In this document: positions 56,186 through 64,000 of the stretch, in pieces | How the letters are laid out: each line of letters starts with the position of its first letter | How positions within the stretch are numbered: position 1 is the first letter of the stretch | Origin: Xanthomonas euvesicatoria pv. euvesicatoria | GTDB taxonomy: Bacteria; Pseudomonadota; Gammaproteobacteria; Xanthomonadales; Xanthomonadaceae | Length of the DNA stretch: 64,000 nucleotides | Assembly: GCF_020880415.1 (NCBI RefSeq) | Contig: NZ_JAJIUJ010000119.1 | Coordinates: 186,001-250,000, forward strand | Reading direction: 5' to 3' | Notes under the pieces: model-generated | What the model saw: only the letters and a program-made list of their open reading frames with translations | What the model was told of the DNA's origin: nothing | Databases searched by the model: none | Translations under genes and position numbers: made by a program

Positions 56186-57066
56186 GCCGCCAGCGCCTGC
56201 CGCGGATCCTGGCCCGGCTCGATATGCACGTACAGCACGGGCAGCCCATGCGCTTCCAGCACGGCGGCCATCTGCCGCTGGCGTGCCAGATAGTGCTCAT
56301 AGACGCCGCGCAGGCGTTCGCAATCTTCGCGGTCGTGCGCGTAGTAATCGCACCAGCCTGCGGGATCGAACAAGGCGATACGCACTTCGCCATCGATGTA
56401 GCGCAACACCGGCTCGGGGGGCTGCTCCAGCCACTCTTCGGTGTGCGGCGCCAGCAGTGCGGCTTCGATCAGCGGCCACAGCGGCGCCAGGCCCTGATTG
56501 TCGTACTGCATCGACATCATCGCCGCCAGATCGTTGGCGGTGAGATACCGCGCATGCTCGATGCGGGCGCCGAAGCTTTCCTGCGCCAGCAACGCGGTAT
56601 CGGCCTGCGCCATTCCCTGGGCCAGCAGCACTTCCTCCATGGCGTCGGCCACGCCGGCAACCGTGTGCGGGTCGCCCGACAGCAGGAACGGCAACACGCG
56701 CAACCCACCGCCGGCCAGTTGCGCATCGGCCTGGAACGGCAGCGGGATCTCGCCTTGCGCGTCGGCACCGAAGGCCAGCACCCGCGGGCCCTGGTCGCGC
56801 CCGGGTGCACGCGCCTGCAGCTCTTCCAGGCGCCGATGCAGCGGCCAGCCGGGCCGCAACACTTCGGACGGATCGAAATGCGCCAACGCCACGCTCAATT
56901 CCAGATCGCGGACTTCCGGGATCCATTGCGCCAGGTCGCGGCCGATGCGTTCGGCCAGCATGCCGGCCTGCGCCGGCGCCAAGGCGCCGCGCTCGGGGGC
57001 GCTTCCGCCGGTCAATTCCAGCGCCAGCACACCCATGGCGGTTACGCCGTGTTCGGTCTTGCTCAT
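56182..57066 (-). CDS. Conserved protein of unknown function
   Basis: A 294-residue soluble protein, acidic and helical, with no motif I recognise. Visible stretches include MGVLALELTGGSAPERG near the start, FGADAQGEIPLPFQ near residue 105 and IDGEVRIALFDPAGWCDYYAHDRED near 245. It overlaps the downstream VOC gene by four bases and is divergent from the thiolase gene 88 bases away. No signal peptide or membrane segment. Function unknown. Confidence 0.65.
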   Translation of the reverse strand: MSKTEHGVTAMGVLALELTGGSAPERGALAPAQAGMLAERIGRDLAQWIPEVRDLELSVALAHFDPSEVLRPGWPLHRRLEELQARAPGRDQGPRVLAFGADAQGEIPLPFQADAQLAGGGLRVLPFLLSGDPHTVAGVADAMEEVLLAQGMAQADTALLAQESFGARIEHARYLTANDLAAMMSMQYDNQGLAPLWPLIEAALLAPHTEEWLEQPPEPVLRYIDGEVRIALFDPAGWCDYYAHDREDCERLRGVYEHYLARQRQMAAVLEAHGLPVLYVHIEPGQDPRQALAA

Positions 57067-57154
57067 GATTCGCGGTTGGCCCATCACGGGGTCGAAGCTA
57101 CACTGCGGCCATTATGCCTGCCGGCCCTGTGCAGGCCATGTCCCCGAGTCCTCC

Positions 57155-58450
57155 ATGCCAGGTCAACCGATGCCCGCAGCCCGTCCCGTCGCCATTTTGG
57201 GCGGCGTTCGTATCCCGTTCTGTCGTCAGAACACCGCGTACGCGGATGTGGGCAACCTGGGCATGTCGGTGCGCACGCTGGGCGCGTTGGTCGAGCGCTT
57301 CGGGTTGCATGGGCAGCAATTGGGCGAAGTGGCGATGGGCGCGGTGATCAAGCATTCCGCGGACTGGAACCTGGCGCGCGAGGCGGCGCTGTCGTCGGGT
57401 CTGTCGCCGCTGACGCCGGGCATCACCCTGCAGCGCGCCTGCGGCACCAGCCTGGATTCGGTGATCACCATCGCCAACAAGATCGCGCTGGGGCAGATCG
57501 ACTCGGGCATCGGCGGCGGCTCTGACACCACCTCCGAAGTGCCGATCGTGTACGGCAAGAAGTTGCGCGCACGGCTGCTGGCCGCCAACCGTGCCAAGGC
57601 CACCGGCGACAAGCTCAGGGCGCTGCTGCGTGGCTTCAAGCTGGCCGAGCTCAAGCCCGAGTTCCCCGGCGTGGCCGAGCCGCGCACCGGCAAGAGCATG
57701 GGCGACCACTGCGAGGACATGGCCAAGGAATGGAACATCTCGCGCGATTCGCAGGACGAATGGGCGGTGGCTTCGCACCACAAGCTGGCCGCTGCCTATG
57801 AGCGCGGTTTCTTCGACTCGCTGATCGCGCCGTTCCGCGGCGTCTCGCGCGACAACATCCTGCGCGCGGACACCTCGCTGGAAAAACTCGCCACGCTACG
57901 CCCGGCCTTCGACAAGACCTCCGGCCGCGGCACGTTGACCGCCGCCAATTCCACCCCGCTCACCGATGGCGCCGCCGCGGTGCTGCTCTCCAGCGAAGCC
58001 TGGGCGCTGGCGCATGGCCACACGCCGATGGCCTACCTGCGCGATGCACAGGTGGCGGCAGTCGACTTCGTGCATGGCGAAGGCCTGCTGATGGCGCCCA
58101 CCATCGCGGTGCCGCAGATGCTGGCGCGTCAGGGCCTGACCCTGCAGGATTTCGACATCTACGAAATCCACGAGGCCTTCGCCGCGCAGGTGCTGTGCAC
58201 GTTGCGTGCCTGGGAGAGCGAGGATTACTGCCGCAATCGCCTCGGGCTGGATGCGCCGCTGGGACGCATCGACCCGGACAAGATCAATCCGCTGGGCTCG
58301 TCGCTGGCCACCGGCCATCCGTTCGCCGCCACTGGCGCACGCGTGGTGGCCACGGCCGCCAAACAGCTGGAAGAGCGCGGCGGCGGCCGTGCATTGATTT
58401 CGATCTGCACCGCCGGCGGCATGGGCGTGGTGGCGATCGTCGAGCGCTGA
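57155..58450 (+). CDS. fadI: Acetyl-CoA C-acyltransferase, FadI-type thiolase
   Basis: A 431-residue thiolase. The acyl-accepting Cys is in QRACGTSLDS (residue 96). The second active-site blocks EIHEAFAAQ, GHPFAATGAR and SICTAGGMGV are intact. It performs the last step of a beta-oxidation cycle. The length and GKSMGDHCEDMAKEWNI block fit FadI more than FadA. ATG at 57155 or 57170. No fadJ is adjacent. The frame is open far upstream, which is a composition artefact. Confidence 0.9.
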   Translation: MPGQPMPAARPVAILGGVRIPFCRQNTAYADVGNLGMSVRTLGALVERFGLHGQQLGEVAMGAVIKHSADWNLAREAALSSGLSPLTPGITLQRACGTSLDSVITIANKIALGQIDSGIGGGSDTTSEVPIVYGKKLRARLLAANRAKATGDKLRALLRGFKLAELKPEFPGVAEPRTGKSMGDHCEDMAKEWNISRDSQDEWAVASHHKLAAAYERGFFDSLIAPFRGVSRDNILRADTSLEKLATLRPAFDKTSGRGTLTAANSTPLTDGAAAVLLSSEAWALAHGHTPMAYLRDAQVAAVDFVHGEGLLMAPTIAVPQMLARQGLTLQDFDIYEIHEAFAAQVLCTLRAWESEDYCRNRLGLDAPLGRIDPDKINPLGSSLATGHPFAATGARVVATAAKQLEERGGGRALISICTAGGMGVVAIVER

Positions 58451-58466
58451 TGCCGTGGTGCGGTAC

Positions 58467-58493
58467 GGGATTGGGCATTCGGGATTGGGGATT
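58467..58493 (+). repeat. Degenerate GGGATTGGG repeats
   Basis: GGGATTGGGCATTCGGGATT then GGGGA looks, on the other strand, like a decayed relative of the CCCCATT array at 38361-38420. It lies just after the thiolase gene. Confidence 0.5.
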
Positions 58494-58672
58494 TGCAGAA
58501 GCGGCAGTTGAATTCTGCCGTTGCGGGTCCGCCATCCTTAATTCCATCGCTGTATGGCTAACAATGCGACGTCAGCTTCTCCGATGAAGTAGATGGCCGC
58601 TTGGCGCGCATTGGCCCCGTTCGCGGGAGTGCAATGCGGCGGTACGCACATCGCATACCGCCGCTGTCCCGA

Positions 58673-59938
58673 CTACAAAATGCGATCGTCCGCTGCGTGC
58701 GGATCGACTGGCGCCGGGTCGTACGTGGTGACGATCGGCCCGCGCAACGACTGCTGTGGCATGACGTCGCGTACCGGTTCGCCGCGTGCGGCGCGCAAGG
58801 TATTGGCGTAGCAATGCTGTGCCGACAGCAGGTCGCCGGAGGCGGCAAACCCGTGTCCCAGCTCTTCCCAGGCCTCGCTGCCGGCGCCGCTTGCGATGGC
58901 GCGATGCAGGAATTCCTCGGCCTGCGACCACTGCTGTTGATGACGCGCGAGCCGCGCCAGTGTCAGCAACAGCCCTGGGCTGTCGGGATATTGGGTCAGC
59001 CAGCGCTGCGCGCTGGCGCGGCGCGAATCGTATTTTTCCAGCGGCAGCACGCCGTACAGGCGTACCAGCGATTCGTCCCATTGCGCGTCCAGCGCCTGCT
59101 CCAGGCTGTGCACGGCGGCATCGTCCCAATGCAGCACGGCCGCACGTTGCGCGTAGGCGCCAACCACTGCCGGAGTGGTGCGTAATGTCTTGGGCAATGC
59201 TTCCCAGCGCTCGGCCAGTGCATTGGCGTCGCTGGCCTGCAACAGGGTCTGCTCGGCCAGCGTCGCTTCCAGCGTGCTGTAGGCATCGGGCGCCAAGACC
59301 GCCTGCTGACGCAGGGCACCGAGCTGGCCATAGGCTTCGTCGGCGCGACCGATCTGCGCCAGGGCGCGGGTGCGCAACAGCAGGCCGCGTGCCGGCAACG
59401 GCTGCGCGTTGGCGCTATCCAGTGCATTGATCGCATCGACCGGGCGCTGGCGCGCCAGGTGCCGCTCGCCCTGCAACAGCGCATAGCCTGTCGGGTCGCG
59501 CTCGGCCAGTTGCTTTGCCAGTGCCGTGGCCGCCGCCTCGTCGCCGCGCGCATCGGCCACGCGCACCGCGCTGGCCAGGGCGATGCCGCTGACCTCGTCG
59601 TCTTCGCTGGCACTGACCAGCAGCCGCTCGGCGCGCTGCCATTGGCCATGATCGGCAGCGCGCAGGCCTTCGATCAAACGCGCACGGCCCTTGTTGCGGC
59701 GGTACTTGCCCCACACGCGGAACGGCAGGCTGATCAACGTCCACAGCAGCCACAGCACCAGCAATGCGATCAGCAGGATCAGCAGCGCTTGCGGCATGGC
59801 GGCGTGATAGTCGTTGCCCCCCACACTGACAACGACGTTGCCCAGGTCGTAACTGTTCTGATGCGACAGCCACTGTGCGCCAAGCACGCCCAGCGCCACG
59901 GCAATCAGCAGGATCAAGACGGTACGCAACACTTTCAT
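58673..59938 (-). CDS. hemY: Heme biosynthesis-associated protein HemY
   Basis: A 421-residue inner-membrane protein with two N-terminal hydrophobic segments (residues 5-25 and 40-65) and a periplasmic helical-repeat (TPR-like) body. The opening RTVLILLIAVALGVL and the FRVWGKYRRNKGRARLIEGL block are typical of proteobacterial HemY, which is distinct from the Gram-positive oxidase of the same name. It overlaps hemX by four bases. A role in the late heme pathway or its membrane organisation is accepted but not fully defined. Confidence 0.9.
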   Translation of the reverse strand: MKVLRTVLILLIAVALGVLGAQWLSHQNSYDLGNVVVSVGGNDYHAAMPQALLILLIALLVLWLLWTLISLPFRVWGKYRRNKGRARLIEGLRAADHGQWQRAERLLVSASEDDEVSGIALASAVRVADARGDEAAATALAKQLAERDPTGYALLQGERHLARQRPVDAINALDSANAQPLPARGLLLRTRALAQIGRADEAYGQLGALRQQAVLAPDAYSTLEATLAEQTLLQASDANALAERWEALPKTLRTTPAVVGAYAQRAAVLHWDDAAVHSLEQALDAQWDESLVRLYGVLPLEKYDSRRASAQRWLTQYPDSPGLLLTLARLARHQQQWSQAEEFLHRAIASGAGSEAWEELGHGFAASGDLLSAQHCYANTLRAARGEPVRDVMPQQSLRGPIVTTYDPAPVDPHAADDRIL

Positions 59939-60912
59939 TGGGTGGATCTCCCTTCACGCATGGCCTGCAGTTGCAGCAGGGTGGTGCCCAGTTCCGGCAG
60001 GCGCGGACGCAGTGGCGCTTGTTGCAGGCTGCGCAAGCGTGCACGCAGCTGACGACGTTGCGGCGAATCCGGCCAGAGCCGGGTGGTCCAGGTCTCCACG
60101 CGGCGCAGCGATTGCGCAAAACCGGCGGCATCGCCACGTTCCGCGGCGGCGCGGGCCAGGCTGATTTCGATCTGCACTGCATCGCGCGCAGCACGCCGGT
60201 CGCCGCCGGTCAGCAAGGCGTCGCCGCGGCTGGGGCGGATGTCCACCAGCGGCGCCAGCGCTTTTTGCCACCACGGTTGCGCCGCGGCGCTGGCCTGTGC
60301 GGTCTGTTCCGGCAGGCGCTGCAACTCGGCGGCCAAGGTGTCCAGATTCTTGCCCGCCTCCGCCTGCGGGCCGGCCCCCAGACGCTCCAGCGCATCGCGT
60401 TCCTGCACCAATGCCTGACGCAGATTGAGGTAACCGGGGTCGTCGATGCCGTTGAGTGCGCCGTTGGCCAGCGCATAGGCGCGCCGCGCGCCATCGGCAT
60501 CGCCGGCGATACTCAGGCGCTGCTGGCCAAGCCGCAGCAGCAGCTCCACTTCATCCAGACGCAGCGCCTGTGCGCCATGACGGTTGGGGTCGGCCAGCTT
60601 TTGCACGGTGTCTTCGAGCAACGCGCTGCGCTGACTCAAGCCCAGCATCTCGTCGCGCAGGACGCGGTTGGTGGCCGCCGCGTCCTGCAGACGCTCGTTG
60701 GCCAGGCGCTGATCGCGGCGCAGCGTCTCCAGCATCTGCTGGGTGCCGTCCCAGCGTTGCTGCTGCGCCTGCGCGGCCTGCAGCTGCGTTGCCTGATAGT
60801 TCTGCCACGCGCGCCAGCCCAGGAACAGCGCCACGCCCACGGCCGCCACGGCGACGACAAGCAGCAGCCATGCCAAGGGAAAGCGTCGCGCAGGAGCGGG
60901 CATTTCGGTCAT
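59935..60912 (-). CDS. hemX: HemX-like membrane protein
   Basis: A 325-residue protein with one N-terminal hydrophobic helix (FPLAWLLLVVAVAAVGVALFL) and a long coiled-coil/helical body rich in Gln and Arg. It matches the HemX part of the proteobacterial hem cluster, sometimes labelled uroporphyrinogen-III C-methyltransferase although no SAM-binding domain is visible. It lies between hemD and hemY. ATG at 60912 or 60903. Confidence 0.88.
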   Translation of the reverse strand: MTEMPAPARRFPLAWLLLVVAVAAVGVALFLGWRAWQNYQATQLQAAQAQQQRWDGTQQMLETLRRDQRLANERLQDAAATNRVLRDEMLGLSQRSALLEDTVQKLADPNRHGAQALRLDEVELLLRLGQQRLSIAGDADGARRAYALANGALNGIDDPGYLNLRQALVQERDALERLGAGPQAEAGKNLDTLAAELQRLPEQTAQASAAAQPWWQKALAPLVDIRPSRGDALLTGGDRRAARDAVQIEISLARAAAERGDAAGFAQSLRRVETWTTRLWPDSPQRRQLRARLRSLQQAPLRPRLPELGTTLLQLQAMREGRSTQ

Positions 60913-61015
60913 TCGGACATCCTCGGGCAGTCACGACCGGCGCAGGCGCCGCAGTCATCGCACACAGCATGGCGTGCAGCGCCGGACGGCGGCAAGCTGT
61001 GCTTGAGTTCGCAGT

Positions 61016-61795
61016 TCAGCAAGGTCGTGGTGGTGTCATGATTGCCGCCCCAGCAGCAGCGGCGAGCTGCTGCGGCAACGGGCCTGCTGCGCGCATGCCA
61101 TGCACGAAACCGGCTGCATGTGCGGCGTCGAGCATGCGATCGCTGGATGCCACTACCGGACGCTGTTGCCACGCAGCGACCAATTCGGCAGGCAGCTGTT
61201 GCAGAACCAGCGTCAGCGCTTCGGCGCTACTGAGCGCCAGCACGCTGCGCGGCAGTGCAAGCGACAACGCCTGGATGGACGAGGCGCGCAAGCGCAGCGG
61301 GACGCGTCGATAGACATCGGCACGCACGATGCGTGCACCGCGCTGCTGCAACGTGGGCGCCAGCATGCCGCGCCCGCCGGGGGCAGTGATCAGCCCGACG
61401 GCCTGTAGCGGTGCCTGCAGCAGCGGCAGCGCAAGCAGGCCTTCGCTGTCCATGCGCGCCGGCCGCACCACGCTGTCGATGCCGCAGGCGTGCAATGCGC
61501 GTGCAGTGCCGTCGCCCACGCTGACCCAGTGCGCCGGCGCCGGGCGCTGCAGCGGCGCCAGACGATGCGCTGCCTGCACCGCGGCCGGGCTGGTGAAAAT
61601 CGCAATCGGTGCTGCCAGCGCCTGCCGCAGCGCGTCTCGCGCCTGCGCGGTGTCATGGGTCTGCAGGCGCCATGGCGACAGCGCAAGTACCCGTCCGCTA
61701 TGCCGCGCAACTGCCCGCCGTAACGGCGCATGTTCACCGCTGGGGCGCAGCGAGATCAGGGTCCAGGCAGCGTCGGGATGGGCAAGGCCGGTCAT
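61016..61795 (-). CDS. hemD: Uroporphyrinogen-III synthase HemD
   Basis: A 259-residue protein of the HemD family: two alternating Rossmann-like domains. Recognisable parts are TSPAAVQAAHRL near 70, VSVGDGTARALHACGI near 92, APGGRGMLAPTLQQRG near 135 and LSSAEALTLVLQQL near 190. It cyclises and inverts ring D of hydroxymethylbilane. First gene of the minus-strand hemDXY block; hemC is not in the window. Confidence 0.88.
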   Translation of the reverse strand: MTGLAHPDAAWTLISLRPSGEHAPLRRAVARHSGRVLALSPWRLQTHDTAQARDALRQALAAPIAIFTSPAAVQAAHRLAPLQRPAPAHWVSVGDGTARALHACGIDSVVRPARMDSEGLLALPLLQAPLQAVGLITAPGGRGMLAPTLQQRGARIVRADVYRRVPLRLRASSIQALSLALPRSVLALSSAEALTLVLQQLPAELVAAWQQRPVVASSDRMLDAAHAAGFVHGMRAAGPLPQQLAAAAGAAIMTPPRPC

Positions 61796-61998
61796 GAGGT
61801 GATTATGCGAGAGCGTGGGTCACCTGCGGCCCACTGTCGCCGCATCCGGGGATGCCAGTACGAATCGATGGCGCAATGCCGGCAGCCAGAGCGATGATTC
61901 GGCAGCCTGACTGGCGCCCTTCGACTCGATCCGGAACCTCTTGCAACCGCTGGGAATCCGGTCACGATCCTGGCCGACAACCGTGCTGGAGCGGCGAA

Positions 61999-62808
61999 GT
62001 GATCAAGTCCTACCTTATCAACATGCAGCGCAGCGGCGACCGGTTGCAGGCCATGTCGGCGCGCTTCGATGCGCTGGGCCTGCCGTTCGAGCGCATTGCT
62101 GCCATTGATGGCGCCACGTTGACGGACGAGCAGATCGCCCACTTTGTACGCGAGCGCCCGTTGGAAGGGTCGGGCGATGCCTTCAGCGCCGGCCCGCGCA
62201 AGTGGACGGCGTCCAACATCGGCTGCTTTCTCAGTCACCAGGCAGCGTGGCGCATTGCGGCCGATTCCGACGACGCCTACACGGCGATTTTCGAAGACGA
62301 CATGCATCTGTCCGATGCGCTGCCGGCGTTGCTGGGCAGCACCGATTGGCTACCGGGTGGCCGCAGCATCGTGCGGCTGGAGCCGTCCTACAACCGCATC
62401 AAACTCGATGCCAAGGTGGCGGATGTCGCCGGACGCCAACTGCGCCTGGTGCGGCCATCGACGTATCAGCATTGCTGGCCGGTATGCGCCGGCGCGCTGA
62501 TCATCAGCAGGGATGCGGCGCGATTGCTGCTGGCTGCGAAGGCGCGCTGGCACACCATGGCCGATATCTTTTTGTTCGGCTGGAACGAGTCGCCGGTGGC
62601 GCACCAGTTGTCCACCTATCAGCTCTCGCCGGCTGCGTGCATCCAGGACAAATTCTTCCATGCAGCTGCGGAAAACATCGTATTTACCAGCACCATCGAT
62701 GCGCCGCTGACGCACGCACAGAAGCAGCGCAGCACGCATTGGAAAGCCAAGGCCACCGCGCTGTTGCGGGTGGCGCAGGGCTATCGCAAGGTGGTCTTTG
62801 CGCCTTAG
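61999..62808 (+). CDS. Glycosyltransferase family 25 (LPS/LOS glycosyltransferase)
   Basis: A 269-residue protein. GTG start with GGAG 7 bases before it. The family start IKSYLINMQRSGDRLQAM is present, then IAAIDGATL, the block NIGCFLSHQAAWR and the acidic TAIFEDDMHLSD that matches the FEDD metal/nucleotide site. GT25 enzymes add sugars, often galactose, to lipooligosaccharide or glycoproteins. The longer upstream frame is not family-like. Isolated gene, so the acceptor is unknown. Confidence 0.87.
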   Translation: MIKSYLINMQRSGDRLQAMSARFDALGLPFERIAAIDGATLTDEQIAHFVRERPLEGSGDAFSAGPRKWTASNIGCFLSHQAAWRIAADSDDAYTAIFEDDMHLSDALPALLGSTDWLPGGRSIVRLEPSYNRIKLDAKVADVAGRQLRLVRPSTYQHCWPVCAGALIISRDAARLLLAAKARWHTMADIFLFGWNESPVAHQLSTYQLSPAACIQDKFFHAAAENIVFTSTIDAPLTHAQKQRSTHWKAKATALLRVAQGYRKVVFAP

Positions 62809-63060
62809 CGCGGCAAACAATCCGTCGCGCGCAGGCGTCGGTCGTGCCGGGCGGTTGCGCGGTCGTTGGCGGGCGGTTTGATGCATGGCGCGCTATCTGC
62901 AACGCCACCGGCAGGCATCGTGGCGGATACCGCGTGCTGACCGAGCGCGTGATCCGGGCTGGGCCAAGGCATCGAAAAGGTTGTTGCATGTGGCCAGCGC
63001 GATGCCGGCCCACACATCGCACGTGGCGATGACTGCATTCACCATGCGGTACCGCATGTC

Positions 63061-63603
63061 ATGCAGGTGCACAAGACGCTCGCAGAACATTGCGGCATGA
63101 TGCCGCCCTTCGCCGTCTTTCAGTCTTTGCCGATGACTCCTTCGTGCACGCTCGCATCCGCCCTGCAGTCGCTGCAGCAGCAGTTCATCGCCATGCCGCC
63201 GGTCCTGTCGATGGGCATTGCCGTGGACGGTCTGCACGATGGTGCGTTGCGCCTGCGGGCGCCGCTGCAGGCCAACGTCAACGACAAGGCCAATGCGTTC
63301 GGCGGCAGCCTGGCCTCGCTGATGACGCTGGCCAGCTGGGGGTGGCTGACCCTGCAGCTGCAATTGGCTGGGCACCACGCCGATGTCTACGTTGCAGACA
63401 GCCAGCTGCGCTATGTCGCGCCTGTGTACGAAGACCTGGTCGCCAATGCCGAGCCGTCCGAGTTGGGAAGCTGGGAGGCCTTTCTGGCGACGTTCCGGCA
63501 GCGTGGCAAGGCGCGCATCGGCATGCGCGCGCAGATCGCACTGGGCTCCGGTGCCGCCGCGGCCACGTTGAGCGGGCGCTTCGTGGCGTTTCCAAAACGG
63601 TAG
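63061..63603 (+). CDS. Hotdog thioesterase, YiiD C-terminal type
   Basis: Up to 180 residues, of which about 28-178 are a thioesterase-like hotdog fold (ALRLRAPLQANVNDKANAFGG, SLASLMTLASWGWL, GMRAQIALGSG). The NDKxNAFGGS turn is characteristic of YiiD_C-type thioesterases. ATG at 63133 gives 156 residues and fits the domain better; neither has a strong ribosome site. The substrate is probably an acyl-CoA or acyl carrier protein. Confidence 0.75.
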   Translation: MQVHKTLAEHCGMMPPFAVFQSLPMTPSCTLASALQSLQQQFIAMPPVLSMGIAVDGLHDGALRLRAPLQANVNDKANAFGGSLASLMTLASWGWLTLQLQLAGHHADVYVADSQLRYVAPVYEDLVANAEPSELGSWEAFLATFRQRGKARIGMRAQIALGSGAAAATLSGRFVAFPKR

Positions 63604-63631
63604 GATGCCGGCTGGATCCGGGGGAATACGC

Positions 63632-64000
63632 ATGCGTGCAGTCATTACAACGATCGTGCTGCTTGGGCTGGCACTGCTGAGCGGGGTGGCCAATGCCGGC
63701 AGCCGTGCCCAGGCGCGGGCGCTGGAAACCATCCAGGCCGCCTACACGGCCGCCGTGCGCTGGAACGATTTCGATGCCGCGCAGGGCTTCGTCGAGCCGG
63801 CCTATGCCCAGGCGCATCCGCTCAGCGACCTGGAACGTTCGCGCTACGAGCAGGTGCAGATTTCCGGCTACCGCGAGGTGCGCGTGGGCCAAGACCCCAA
63901 TGGCGACCTGCGGCGCGAGGTCGAGTTGCGGGTGATCAACCGCAATACCCAGGCCGAACGGCTGGTGCGCAGCATCGAGATCTGGCGCTGGAATCCCGAG
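63632..64000 (+). CDS. Exported protein of unknown function, 3'-truncated by window
   Basis: The first 123 codons are in the window. A clear signal peptide (MRAVITTIVLLGLALLSGVANA) is followed by a helical stretch and a beta-rich part (YEQVQISGYREVRVGQDPNG). GGGGGAA lies 8 bases before the ATG. The pattern resembles small periplasmic NTF2-like or DUF proteins, but I do not recognise a family. Confidence 0.6.
   Translation, partial: MRAVITTIVLLGLALLSGVANAGSRAQARALETIQAAYTAAVRWNDFDAAQGFVEPAYAQAHPLSDLERSRYEQVQISGYREVRVGQDPNGDLRREVELRVINRNTQAERLVRSIEIWRWNPE

Overview
The window is high-GC, densely coded gammaproteobacterial chromosome. Gene content, the Ntr arrangement (glnA, glnK-amtB, ntrBC), the separate hemD-hemX-hemY block, the fused indolepyruvate oxidoreductase and the style of the intergenic palindromes all fit Xanthomonas (Xanthomonadaceae). 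The genus is assigned with good confidence from gene recognition only; the species cannot be fixed. There is no rRNA, tRNA, CRISPR array, insertion sequence or prophage that I can support, so this looks like core chromosome with some accessory metabolic islands.

Layout. 1-9.5 kb: a pectin/uronate utilisation island with a TRAP transporter (dctP end, dctQ, dctM), a GH43 glycosidase, a LacI-type regulator, kduI, kduD, an RpiB/LacAB-type isomerase resembling DhuI, and a rhamnogalacturonan acetylesterase fused to a cupin. Three copies of one operator-like motif lie before GH43, on the regulator's own start and before kduI, which ties the island into one probable regulon. 9.7-12 kb: a DUF2442-DUF4375 protein, then phhA divergent from an Lrp/AsnC regulator with a 12-bp inverted repeat between them. 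12.1-14.5 kb: a TonB-dependent siderophore receptor behind a Fur-like box. 15-19.7 kb: patatin lipoprotein, M20 peptidase, AIM24 protein and an ABC ATPase.

19.8-27.7 kb: fatty acid desaturase, a small EF-hand protein, a two-gene osmoprotectant ABC importer whose binding protein is fused to its permease, and an ergothioneine locus (EgtE-like PLP enzyme divergent from egtB-egtD plus a DUF3253 gene). 27.8-32.3 kb: the large fused indolepyruvate ferredoxin oxidoreductase and a secreted TPR-like protein. 33-45.2 kb: AEC permease, orphan ParA, SixA, YceI, a phospholipase-D/cardiolipin-synthase lipoprotein, thioesterase, PlsC-like acyltransferase, alpha/beta hydrolase, a TPR-sulfotransferase, a PEBP protein and a quinone oxidoreductase. 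A 7-bp tandem repeat (8 copies) sits just before the thioesterase start.

45.2-53.5 kb: a META/DUF4377 lipoprotein, uppP and the nitrogen-assimilation genes. glnA has two NtrC sites and a sigma-54 promoter, and a further NtrC palindrome abuts the ntrB start, so the Ntr control loop can be read from the DNA. 53.9-55.2 kb: two tandem Cu/Zn superoxide dismutase genes. 55.7-58.5 kb: VOC protein, an unknown conserved protein and a FadI-type thiolase. 58.7-61.8 kb: hemY, hemX and hemD on the minus strand. 62-64 kb: a GT25 glycosyltransferase, a hotdog thioesterase and the start of a secreted unknown protein that runs off the end.
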